Shown here in pieces: positions 23,767-31,708 of a stretch of DNA of 42,994 nt. Below the pieces are notes generated by a model that saw nothing but the letters and a program-made list of their open reading frames with translations, was not told the DNA's origin and did no database searches. Made by a program: the position numbers and the translations under genes. The stretch comes from Planctomycetota bacterium. GTDB taxonomy: Bacteria; Planctomycetota; Planctomycetia; Gemmatales; Gemmataceae. Each line of letters starts with the position of its first letter. Within the stretch, counting starts at the first letter, position 1. Where the stretch lies: positions 1 through 42,994 of the forward strand of contig JACPZP010000132.1 of assembly GCA_016195405.1 (NCBI GenBank), in the 5' to 3' direction.

Positions 23767-24489
23767 ATGATTCGCCTTGGCGTCAATATCGATCATGTGG
23801 CGACTGTTCGCCAAGTGCGGCGTGCCCAAGAACCCGATCCTGTCGCGGCCGCGGTGCTGGCCTTGCTGGGCGGCGCGGACGGCATCACCGTGCATCTGCG
23901 CGAGGATCGCCGCCACATTCAGCATCGGGACGTTTGCATCCTTCGGCAGGTGGTTACAAGCCGCCTGAATTTGGAATTGTCGGTGGCGGCGGAAATTGTC
24001 GGCATCGCCTGCAAAGTGAAGCCCGACGAGGCGACGCTGGTTCCCGAACGACGCGAGGAATTGACTACCGAGGGTGGCCTCGATGTAGTGCTGCACCAAA
24101 AAGCTGTCGCTGGCGCGATGGAAAAACTCAAGGCCGCCGGAATTGCCATCTCGCTGTTCGTCGATCCCGACATTCGGCAAATCGAGATGGCCAAGATTCT
24201 CGGGAGCACAGCGGTGGAAATCCAGACGGCCCGCTACTCCGAAGCCAAGAGCGCCGCGGATCGCGATCGAGAGTTGAGCGCCCTCAGCACCGCGGCGGAA
24301 TTCGCACGCCAGCACAACCTGCACGTCCATCTAGGACACGGACTTAATTACGAGAACGTCCGACACGTGGTGAATATACCCGGTGTCGAAGAGTTGAACA
24401 TCGGCCATGCCATTGTGTCGCGGGCGGTGCTTGTGGGCATGGAGCGCGCGGTGCGTGAGATGAAAGACGCGATTCGGGAAGGGCGGTGA
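23767..24489 (+). CDS. pdxJ: Pyridoxine 5'-phosphate synthase PdxJ
   Basis: A 240-residue TIM-barrel enzyme that condenses 3-amino-1-hydroxyacetone phosphate with deoxyxylulose phosphate to give pyridoxine 5'-phosphate. The N-terminal LGVNIDHVATVRQVRRAQEPDP is diagnostic. Active-site residues that match the family are His43 and His50 in HLREDRRHI, Glu70 in NLELS, and His191 in GHGLNYENV. Length is normal. ATG 23767 lies 1 nt after the DUF1559 stop and its own stop is 1 nt before the oxidoreductase start, so the three genes form one tight transcript. Confidence 0.95.
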   Translation: MIRLGVNIDHVATVRQVRRAQEPDPVAAAVLALLGGADGITVHLREDRRHIQHRDVCILRQVVTSRLNLELSVAAEIVGIACKVKPDEATLVPERREELTTEGGLDVVLHQKAVAGAMEKLKAAGIAISLFVDPDIRQIEMAKILGSTAVEIQTARYSEAKSAADRDRELSALSTAAEFARQHNLHVHLGHGLNYENVRHVVNIPGVEELNIGHAIVSRAVLVGMERAVREMKDAIREGR

Positions 24490-24490
24490 A

Positions 24491-25582
24491 ATGGATCTTT
24501 CTCTGAACTACCTGCCAACGTTGCCGAAGCGCAAAGACGTTGGCATCGGCTGCCTGGGCGCCGGCTTCATCATGCGCGATTGCCATCTGGTCGCGTATCG
24601 TCAAGCCGGCTTCAATCCGGTGGCCATTGCCTCGCACGATCCGGAACATGCTGATGCTGTCGCCGAGCAACATCAGATTTCACAGTGTCATGCTACCGTC
24701 GAAGATCTCCTCCGCGACCGGACAGTCGAAGTGCTCGACATCGCCGTGCCTCCCGACCTGCAGCCGGAATTGATACGCCGCGCCGTCGAGCACAAAGATC
24801 ACATTCAGGGCATTCTCGCCCAGAAGCCGTTGGCACTTAGCGTGAAAGGAGCCCGCGACTGTGTGGAACGCTGCGCGAAAGCCGGCGTCACGCTGGCCGT
24901 CAATCAGAACATGCGTTACGACCAGTCCGTGCGGGCTCTGAAAGATATTCTCGAGCGCGGTTGGCTGGGCGAGCCGGTGCTAGGAACGATTGAGATGCGG
25001 GCCATTCCGCACTGGATGCCGTGGAGCGAAAAGCTGCCGTCGCTGGCCACGTTCGTCATGAGCATCCATCACCTCGACACGTTCCGTTACTGGTTCGGCA
25101 CACCGGACCGCGTGCTGGCCAGCACCCGTCCCGACCCGCGCACGCGTTTCCCGCACTCCGACGGCCTCAATCTCTACATTCTGGAATACGACTCAGGTTG
25201 CCGGGCTTCGAGCTGGGACGACGTCTGGACCGGCCCGACGCGTGAAGGCTCTCAGGGCGATATCTTCATTCGCTGGCGCGTCGAAGGGACGGACGGCCTG
25301 GCGCGCGGCACGATCGGCTGGCCCAGCTACCCCGCCCGAACCCCGAGTACGCTCGACTTCACCACGAAGAAACAGCCCGGCTATTGGTTCCAGCCGCGCT
25401 GGCCGGAAGTCTGGTTCCCCGACGCTTTCGTCGGCACCATGGCGCAGTTGTTATGTGCGTTGGAGGAAAAACGCGAGCCGGAGATCAGCGGCCGCGATAA
25501 TCTGGAAACGATCGCCCTGTGCGAAGCCGTCTTCGCCGCGGCTCGTGATCACCGCGTCACGACCGTGAGAGAGTTTCTGTAG
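24491..25582 (+). CDS. Gfo/Idh/MocA family oxidoreductase
   Basis: A 363-residue NAD(P)-dependent oxidoreductase. The Rossmann part opens VGIGCLGAGFIMRDCHL, with LDIAVPPDLQ and LAQKPLALS (the EKP motif has Gln in place of Glu). NQNMRYDQSVRALK and the MSIHHLDTFRYWFG segment (H-x-x-D) belong to the substrate domain. Families of this type act on sugars, inositols or their derivatives; the substrate is not readable. The start ATG 24491 is 1 nt after the pdxJ stop. The coupling with pdxJ does not by itself prove a role in vitamin B6, because planctomycetes carry many such genes. Confidence 0.88.
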   Translation: MDLSLNYLPTLPKRKDVGIGCLGAGFIMRDCHLVAYRQAGFNPVAIASHDPEHADAVAEQHQISQCHATVEDLLRDRTVEVLDIAVPPDLQPELIRRAVEHKDHIQGILAQKPLALSVKGARDCVERCAKAGVTLAVNQNMRYDQSVRALKDILERGWLGEPVLGTIEMRAIPHWMPWSEKLPSLATFVMSIHHLDTFRYWFGTPDRVLASTRPDPRTRFPHSDGLNLYILEYDSGCRASSWDDVWTGPTREGSQGDIFIRWRVEGTDGLARGTIGWPSYPARTPSTLDFTTKKQPGYWFQPRWPEVWFPDAFVGTMAQLLCALEEKREPEISGRDNLETIALCEAVFAAARDHRVTTVREFL

Positions 25583-25642
25583 TCTGTTTACGTTTCGCGC
25601 TCGCGCAATGCCACGACGGCGCGCTAACCCGCAAGCGGGATG

Positions 25643-26512
25643 TTAAACCTTCAGCGCCTTCTTCACCGTGACCCAAAGATCCGCGGGACTATCCGCGACG
25701 CCGATGCCCGCCGAGCGCAACGCCGCGATCTTCTCCTTCGCCGTGCCGCTGCCGCCGGAAATGATCGCACCGGCGTGACCCATGCGCTTGCCGGGAGGGG
25801 CGGTCTGCCCGGCGATGAACGCGGCCACCGGCTTGGTGACGTTTTTTTTGATGAACTCGGCCGCCTTCTCTTCCGCGTTGCCTCCGATCTCGCCCATCAT
25901 CAGGATCGCCTCGGTTGCGGGATCGTTTTGAAAGAGCTGCAAGGCGTCGATGAACGAGGTGCCGACAATCGGGTCGCCTCCGAGGCCGATGCACGTCGAT
26001 TGCCCGAGGCCGAGGTTCGAAAGCTGCCAGACGGCTTCGTACGTCAAGGTGCCGCTACGGCTGATGAGACCGATGGGCCCCGGCTTATGGATGTAGCCGG
26101 GCATGATGCCGATTTTGCACGCCCCGGGCGTGATGATGCCGGGACAGTTCGGGCCAATGAGCCGGCAGGGCCGATCTTTGAGGAAGCGCATTGCCCGGGC
26201 CATGTCAAGAACGGGGATGCCTTCGGTGATGGCGACGATCACTGCGATGCCGGCGTCGGCGGCTTCCATGATGGCGTCAGCGGCGCCCGGCGGCGGCACG
26301 AAGATCATGGTCGCGTTCGCGCCCGTTTTCGCCATCGCCTCGGCCACGGTGTTGAACAGCGGGAAGCCGTCTTTCATCGTGCCGCCTTTGCCCGGCGACA
26401 CGCCGCCGACCATGGTCGTGCCATAGTCGCGGCACTGGATGGCGTGAAACGTGCCGGCCTTGCCCATGCCTTGAACGAGAACGCGGGTGGATTTATTGAC
26501 GAGAATGCTCAT
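25643..26512 (-). CDS. sucD: Succinyl-CoA ligase alpha subunit SucD
   Basis: A 289-residue alpha subunit of succinyl-CoA synthetase, which makes ATP or GTP from succinyl-CoA in the TCA cycle. It has the CoA-binding start (VLVQGMGKAGTFHA), IGPNCPGIITPG, ISRSGTLTYEA, GLGGDPIVGTSF and the phospho-histidine motif GKRMGHAGAIISGG with His246, the same number as in E. coli. It is full-length and intact. The beta subunit gene sucC, usually directly upstream, is not here; the upstream neighbour is Uma2. The 60-bp gap after it contains a small CCCGCAAGCGGG hairpin shared with the convergent oxidoreductase gene. Confidence 0.95.
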   Translation of the reverse strand: MSILVNKSTRVLVQGMGKAGTFHAIQCRDYGTTMVGGVSPGKGGTMKDGFPLFNTVAEAMAKTGANATMIFVPPPGAADAIMEAADAGIAVIVAITEGIPVLDMARAMRFLKDRPCRLIGPNCPGIITPGACKIGIMPGYIHKPGPIGLISRSGTLTYEAVWQLSNLGLGQSTCIGLGGDPIVGTSFIDALQLFQNDPATEAILMMGEIGGNAEEKAAEFIKKNVTKPVAAFIAGQTAPPGKRMGHAGAIISGGSGTAKEKIAALRSAGIGVADSPADLWVTVKKALKV

Positions 26513-26536
26513 TGCGAATCCCCAGAAGTCTTGGTC

Positions 26537-27112
26537 TCAGTGGCCGGGCAACTGAAAGAACTCGGCGACTTTGCAACGGAAGTCCGGCAGCACGTCATCG
26601 CCTGTGATCTCGTCAGTTTCTTCAACGACGTAAGGATCCTTATCGCGGCGGTAAACCATCACGTTCCGATCCTCCGGATTGACGACCCACACGATTTTCG
26701 TGCCGAAGTCGAGCTGTTCGCGCACCCGGCGTTCGATATTGGCTGGCGTGTCATTGGGAGAGAGAACTTCGACGGCCAAAAGTGGAGGAGTTTCGCCGTA
26801 TTTCTCTTCCACGTCCTCGGCCGTCGCGGCGTCCTCGAAAAACAATACATCCGGCCCGCGCACCGTGTCGTGCTCGCGTTCAATTACCACGCCTGTGTCG
26901 TTGGAACACACATAGCCTTTTTGGCGTAGTTTTGCAAACGTCCAAAGAATGCCCGCGATGTTTGCGCAGATCAAGCCGTGCTGTTTTCCTGGGCGTGACA
27001 TCTCAACGATCTCCCCGCGTTCGAGTTCGAAGCGTCTGTCTCGATTTTCGGGCCGATGCGTCCATTCATAGAACTCTTCGGCCGTCATCGGTTTGGTCGC
27101 AACGGTTGCCAT
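26537..27112 (-). CDS. Uma2 family PD-(D/E)XK nuclease-like protein
   Basis: A 191-residue protein of the Uma2 (DUF820) family, a restriction-endonuclease-like fold that is very abundant in planctomycetes and cyanobacteria. The opening MTAEEFYEW and RFELERGEIVEMS, then RGPDVLFF (Asp88) and PLLAVEVLSPND (Glu115), give the expected PD...ExV core. The closing VWVVNPEDRNVMVY is typical. Biological role is unproven. ATG 27112 has GGAGAG upstream. It lies 24 bp before sucD on the same strand, though a functional link is unlikely. Confidence 0.87.
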   Translation of the reverse strand: MATVATKPMTAEEFYEWTHRPENRDRRFELERGEIVEMSRPGKQHGLICANIAGILWTFAKLRQKGYVCSNDTGVVIEREHDTVRGPDVLFFEDAATAEDVEEKYGETPPLLAVEVLSPNDTPANIERRVREQLDFGTKIVWVVNPEDRNVMVYRRDKDPYVVEETDEITGDDVLPDFRCKVAEFFQLPGH

Positions 27113-27241
27113 CGCTCTCTCCGTTTCAAGCTGGCTTTTGCTTTTTCATCACTTCTTGAAGGATCAGTGCCGCCAATGCATTATTGCTTTGGTACAAATG
27201 GCTGCGATGTCCTGCCAGGGCCAAATACCATCCTAGCTGTG

Positions 27242-27330
27242 CGTTTAGCCGCGAGCCAGCGGCGAGCGCGGACGGGATCCCGTTCACGGATTTAACCCGT
27301 CCGCGCTCGCCGTTGGCTCGCGGCTAAACG
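27242..27330. repeat. GCCGCGAGCC palindromic repeat, copy 2
   Basis: Arms 27242-27276 and 27296-27330 match at 34 of 35 positions as reverse complements, around a 19-nt loop. It abuts the stop codon of the MgtE-like gene (27331). It is the same family as 20527-20607 and the best-preserved inverted repeat in the window. The rest of the 218-bp gap shows nothing I can name. Confidence 0.88.
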
Positions 27331-28332
27331 TTATCCTACGGGCAATAACAGACGCGCCAGGTTGAAATAAAGCAGCAGCGTCGCCATGTCGGCAAGCGCC
27401 AGCGCGATCGGACCGGCGGCAACTTGTGGATCTTTACGCAAAAGGCGAAGAACGTTCGGCAGCGCCAGGCCAACCATTGCCGCAATGGTAATGCCTCCGC
27501 CAATGCCGCCGATGATGCACAAGGCGACGGCCCCCTTTTGAACCCATATCAACGCGACCAAGGCCACGAGCAACCCGCTGGCGGCGCCGAGAATCGCGCC
27601 GGTCGTTGCTTCACGCCGAAGTTTTTCCAAGAGCGTCCTCCAGGTCGGCTTTTGGCCGTGCAAGGTCTGCAGCGCCAGGCTGACCGACTGAATGCTGACG
27701 CTTTCCGCGAGAGCCAAAACAACGGGGATGAACAACGCCAGGACCGCTTCGCCCCAGCCAAGTTCGTGCCGGTAGATTCCGGACAGAAACGCCGCCACGA
27801 TGCCGCCGGCGATGTTGCACAAGAGCCAGGGAAAACGCTGGCGGAAAGCGATGAGCGGCGTCGCCTGCTGCGACTCCGTCAGATGAACGCCGATCAGTTG
27901 AAAAAGATCTTCATTGCCTTCGCGGCGGTCGATGTCGCTCAATTCCTCGGTATAGAGTTCCACGTCGACGATGCCGAGCATGCGGCGTTCCCCGTCAACG
28001 ACCGGAAATGCCAGAAGACGGTGCAGCGTGAAGAATTCACACGCTTCCAGGACCGTGGCCGATTCCGGGATCGTAATCACCTGCCGGACCATGATGTCGG
28101 CCAGCTTCGTGTCCAACGGATTGAGCAAAAGCCTGCGTGTCGGCAACACGCCTTGCAAACGGCCGACGCCATCGAGCACATAGAAATAGATGATGCGGCC
28201 TTCTGGCTGTTTGTGCCGGATATTGGCCAGCGCCTCGGCGACGGTTTGATCGACCTGGAGTTGAACGAAATCGCGGCGTAAATGGTTCTTAACCGGATCG
28301 TTCAAGCTTGCACTCAGATTCGGCGCAACCAT
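27331..28332 (-). CDS. MgtE-like CBS-domain membrane protein
   Basis: A 333-residue protein. Two CBS domains (about 26-75 and 83-136) precede a membrane domain with about five helices from residue 166. The membrane part follows MgtE magnesium channels closely near the end: LPNVLRLLRKDPQVAAGPIA, then ADMATLLLYFNLARLL with the conserved helix-5 acid Asp315. The regulatory N-domain of MgtE is absent. The helix-2 signature, normally P...GGN-x-x-x-Q, reads IPVVLALAESVSIQS, with AES at 209-211 in place of GGN. It may be a divergent divalent-cation transporter. ATG 28332 has AAAGGAGG 7 nt upstream and is preferred over 28356. Confidence 0.82.
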   Translation of the reverse strand: MVAPNLSASLNDPVKNHLRRDFVQLQVDQTVAEALANIRHKQPEGRIIYFYVLDGVGRLQGVLPTRRLLLNPLDTKLADIMVRQVITIPESATVLEACEFFTLHRLLAFPVVDGERRMLGIVDVELYTEELSDIDRREGNEDLFQLIGVHLTESQQATPLIAFRQRFPWLLCNIAGGIVAAFLSGIYRHELGWGEAVLALFIPVVLALAESVSIQSVSLALQTLHGQKPTWRTLLEKLRREATTGAILGAASGLLVALVALIWVQKGAVALCIIGGIGGGITIAAMVGLALPNVLRLLRKDPQVAAGPIALALADMATLLLYFNLARLLLPVG

Positions 28333-28427
28333 GCCGCGCCTCCTTTCTCGGCACAATGGCGGGTCATGTTACATGGTTCGGCTCGTGAAAAACAGGTAGA
28401 ATCCAACAAGTGCAAAGAGGATCCGAG

Positions 28428-29261
28428 ATGGCGAAACTAAAAACCCGGATCGGCTCGATTAAGAACAGGGCCCGCTCCAATGGACGTCCTTCGCCGAACG
28501 GCGCATCCGCGCGAAGGTCCAAGTGGCTGTTGGGCAACCCCGAGTGGGAGGCGATGAAGGCGCGTTGCCGGAACATCAGCCACGCCGACGCGGTGCGCGA
28601 GTGCGATGAGATTGGCCGCGTGTTGAAAGAGATGTGGTTTCCGAGGATGCTTATGGTCGATCTCAAGACGATCCTGCAAACGCTCATCGCCAAAAAAATC
28701 CCATTCGTGCTGACCGGCGCCCATGGGATCAGCGGCTGGACGGGCCGGCCCCGCGCCACCAAGGACGTGGACATCCTCGTGAAATCAGGCAGGAATTACG
28801 TTCGCGCGGTTAACGCCATGAAGGCCCTTTACCCTCAGCTCGAGGTCCGACGCTTCGCGGGCGTGATGGGATTTTTTCCTCCCGGGGAAACGGACTCGGT
28901 CATCGACGTGACATACCCACACCGCGAAGACAACGTGGAAACGCTGCGCACAGCCATTTGGGTCGAAGATAAAAACGGCAAATACCGCATCCCCACTTTG
29001 GAGGCCGCGCTGGCTAACAAGTACGGTGCGATGTTGGCTCTCAATCGCGACGCCGGCAAGAGAGGAATGGATGCAGTAGATTTCTACAACATGGTAAAGC
29101 ACTCCATGGACGAAGGCCGCACGCCAATCGAACTCGAACGGCTTGCGGAGTTAGGCGAAAATGTCTGGCCCAGAGGCGGCGGCAAGGAGATTCTGCGCCT
29201 CGTGGAACAAGTCAAAGCCGGCAAGGTGCCCAGTGTTGCCGCTTCCCCGAACGGCATCTGA
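28428..29261 (+). CDS. Nucleotidyltransferase-fold protein
   Basis: A 277-residue protein. After a basic, low-complexity N-terminus (about 1-40), residues 93-118 read FVLTGAHGISGWTG then RATKDVDILV. This is the nucleotidyltransferase pattern of a G-rich turn followed by D-x-D (Asp113, Asp115), with a third acid Asp160 in VIDVTYP. The family includes toxin-system (AbiEii-type) and other small nucleotide-transferring enzymes; no antitoxin partner is seen next to it. Substrate is unknown. ATG 28428 follows AGAGGATCCGAG and is preferred over the upstream start at 28410. It is divergent from the MgtE-like gene. Confidence 0.68.
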   Translation: MAKLKTRIGSIKNRARSNGRPSPNGASARRSKWLLGNPEWEAMKARCRNISHADAVRECDEIGRVLKEMWFPRMLMVDLKTILQTLIAKKIPFVLTGAHGISGWTGRPRATKDVDILVKSGRNYVRAVNAMKALYPQLEVRRFAGVMGFFPPGETDSVIDVTYPHREDNVETLRTAIWVEDKNGKYRIPTLEAALANKYGAMLALNRDAGKRGMDAVDFYNMVKHSMDEGRTPIELERLAELGENVWPRGGGKEILRLVEQVKAGKVPSVAASPNGI

Positions 29262-29291
29262 GCAAGCGAGCTTTTCGGCGCGCAGAGCTGC

Positions 29292-31334
29292 TCACGGCAT
29301 CTCTTTTCCCGTGAACGGCGCTTTGATGCGTGCGTATCGGCCAATCCCGGGAAAATCCGCACCCAGCGGCAAGGCGCCAATGTCGGGTCTGGCGCGCTCC
29401 GCGGGTCGAAGCGGGTCAGGCAGTTCCTTGGGCAACACGACTCCCTTGGCGACGGCCGCGCTGCCCTTCTTCAAGCGATAATCGTTCTTCGCCGACACAA
29501 CCGGTTCGAACGCTACGAAGCGCGGGTCGGCGACGAAGGAATTGCCCTCCCAACCTGCCGGATACTTGGACTGGATCAACTTCGATCCCTTAGCCACGCG
29601 GACTTTTTCGAGGAAGCCGTCGGGCAGCTTGGCGTCTTGGGCGGCGCACCAGTGCAGGTTGCCGTCCATCATGATGTCGTGTTCTTCGGGGCTGGCTGGG
29701 TCGGGATAGCGACTCAAGTAGACAAATAGATTGTTGAAGATGCGGCGGTGCGAACGCGGGTGGGTGACGGTCCAAGTGCGCCCGGCATAGCTGCCGCTCC
29801 AGGTTTCGGTGATGAACGTGTTCTGATGGAAATGGAGGCTTTCAATGCCCAGAAGGTCGTTGCCGTGGGCTAGAAAGGCGTGCCCTCTCGGCATGACGCC
29901 CTCGGGGTTCTTGAGGCTGGGCCGGCTGAAAGGCACTCCTTGGCGCTGATCGATGATGTTGCGGTAAATGAAGATGTCGCCGCCAGGTCCGCCGCGGTTG
30001 TTGCAAGCGAAGGTCGTGAAAATGTTGCGGATCAAGTTGTGATGGATGTGGATGTCGTCGTTGAAATAATTGGACGGGCTGCTCAGGTAGACGCCGTCGT
30101 CCTGCATCCTATCGACCAGGTTGTGGTGGAAGCGGATGGTGCGGCCGCTGAGATAGACGCCGTCGTGGCCGTCGGTGAATTCGCACTGGCTGATCTCCCA
30201 ATCGTGGTTGAAGGGGTAGGCGAACACCTCGAACTCATAGGTTCCCTCGGTGACGAGCAGGGCGTGGGTGTTGAGGCGTGCGATGTTGCGCTCGTTGGCG
30301 GGCTTGGCGGCGGGCAAAAACGGATCGTACGATTTGGGCGAATACGTGAACAGGCTGTTCTCATCGCGCCAGGCCCAGGGCGGGATCATGCCGTGAATCG
30401 CGGAATTCACCATGCGGAAAGGTCCGGTCGAGCGGGCGCGGATGCCGTAGGTGCCGGCGAAAATGACGACGTTGTCGAACTCGACGTCGATGCCCATCTG
30501 TAGGACGACGCAATCATGGCCGCCGCCGCGGAGAACCAGGTCCTGAAAGCGCACATGCTTTGCCATGTCCACGAAAAGCGGCGTCGCCTTGAACGGCGCA
30601 ATGACAAGTGGGAGCTTGCGCGGATCCGTCTCGCCGCGAAAGTTGGCCAAGCCGGGCGTTTTCAGATTGGTGTGGGCGAGGCGAATGTGGATATGACCCG
30701 TGTCGCGGTCGTACCACAGCCCGGGACCGCAGTAGACCGGCAGCACCATGAGCTTCTTGTCCGGATCTTCCATCCAAAGCTCGTTCTTGGCCCGAAGATC
30801 CATATTGTGCCAATAGGTTTGCAGCGCGATGTGTGAATCACCGAACAGGCCGAGAATATCGCGAATGTTTCTGTACGCCTTGACGGAGCGGAATTCGTCG
30901 GCCGCGCCTTGCGGAAAGGGCGTCCAGGCCTTGGCCGGCTCGTCGAAGAACTCCGCCAGTCCCCCGTCAATGATGACGCGCTCGCCCGGAAAGGCGCGGA
31001 TGGTTATGGGAGTGTCTTTCGTGCCAGCGACGGCGCAGTAGACGTGCTCGCGATAGACGCCGCCGCGCAGGTAAAGCGTGTCGCCGGCTTTCAGCTGTTT
31101 GAGAGCATGGTTGATGGTGCGCCAGGGCGTCTTCTCACCGCCCGCCGCATTATCGTTGCCGTGTGCCGAGTCAACGTACAAGCCCGCCCCTTTGGTCAAC
31201 GGACGCTTTGAGAGTTCCGGCAATGGCCGCAGCGGCGGATGGGAAAGAACCTTTCCATCAGCCGGCTGTGCGCACAGATGTTGCCCATTTACCGCGAAGG
31301 CCACGATTGCGAAAATACAAGGGATTCGAGTCAT
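29292..31334 (-). CDS. Secreted right-handed parallel beta-helix protein
   Basis: A 680-residue exported protein. A signal peptide (about 1-22) leads to LYVDSAHGNDNAAGGEKTPWRTINHALKQLKAGDTLYLRGGVYRE, the DUF1565-type opening of pectate-lyase-like beta-helix proteins. Repeating strand turns with HHNL and N-rich loops follow (CEFTDGHDGVYLSGRTIRFHHNLV, IHIHHNLIRNIF, FIYRNIIDQ), typical of polysaccharide lyases and related carbohydrate-binding proteins. A catalytic site cannot be fixed by eye. ATG 31334 opens the signal peptide and has a G-rich AAGGGGGG site upstream. It lies convergent with the nucleotidyltransferase gene, 30 bp away. Confidence 0.8.
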   Translation of the reverse strand: MTRIPCIFAIVAFAVNGQHLCAQPADGKVLSHPPLRPLPELSKRPLTKGAGLYVDSAHGNDNAAGGEKTPWRTINHALKQLKAGDTLYLRGGVYREHVYCAVAGTKDTPITIRAFPGERVIIDGGLAEFFDEPAKAWTPFPQGAADEFRSVKAYRNIRDILGLFGDSHIALQTYWHNMDLRAKNELWMEDPDKKLMVLPVYCGPGLWYDRDTGHIHIRLAHTNLKTPGLANFRGETDPRKLPLVIAPFKATPLFVDMAKHVRFQDLVLRGGGHDCVVLQMGIDVEFDNVVIFAGTYGIRARSTGPFRMVNSAIHGMIPPWAWRDENSLFTYSPKSYDPFLPAAKPANERNIARLNTHALLVTEGTYEFEVFAYPFNHDWEISQCEFTDGHDGVYLSGRTIRFHHNLVDRMQDDGVYLSSPSNYFNDDIHIHHNLIRNIFTTFACNNRGGPGGDIFIYRNIIDQRQGVPFSRPSLKNPEGVMPRGHAFLAHGNDLLGIESLHFHQNTFITETWSGSYAGRTWTVTHPRSHRRIFNNLFVYLSRYPDPASPEEHDIMMDGNLHWCAAQDAKLPDGFLEKVRVAKGSKLIQSKYPAGWEGNSFVADPRFVAFEPVVSAKNDYRLKKGSAAVAKGVVLPKELPDPLRPAERARPDIGALPLGADFPGIGRYARIKAPFTGKEMP

Positions 31335-31708
31335 AAAGCCCCCCTTACGACTGAAACGCAATGGTCAAAGAGCCCCCTGTTTCTTGGGGAGCCGCCAGCA
31401 TCGCAGCCGCACCGCCGGAAATCAACAGAATTCGGCCGCGATCGTGGCGGATCGCCACGTTTGCAATCCGAAAGTCATTTCCGACAAATTCCTCTTTTTT
31501 TGTTGCAATCGTTCAAATCAGAGGCTACAAAAGCACAGTCTCGGCGCGTGATTCGCGGCGCGCCCGCACAAATCCCGTTCTTTGTTTTCATGTACTTCTC
31601 GCTCTTGCAAACTCGGGAACGCTTGGCATAGCGCGATAATGCCGGCGCCGAGTGGGCAATCGAACACGGCTCGCTTTCATTACACTTCATCTTCTGGAGG
31701 AACATGCC
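31335..31708. other. 374-bp divergent intergenic region
   Basis: This gap separates two secreted-protein genes that run apart, so it should hold both promoters. Visible structures are CCCC...GGGG (31374-31389), a perfect hairpin CGTGGCG-GAT-CGCCACG (31443-31459) and a T8 run (31494-31501). GGAGG at 31696-31700 is the ribosome-binding site of the plus-strand gene. No promoter boxes can be called with confidence. Confidence 0.4.

Noticed and set aside
25583..25642. CCCGCAAGCGGG hairpin between convergent genes
   Set aside because: The stem is short and has no T-run, so it is mentioned with sucD but not called as a separate terminator.
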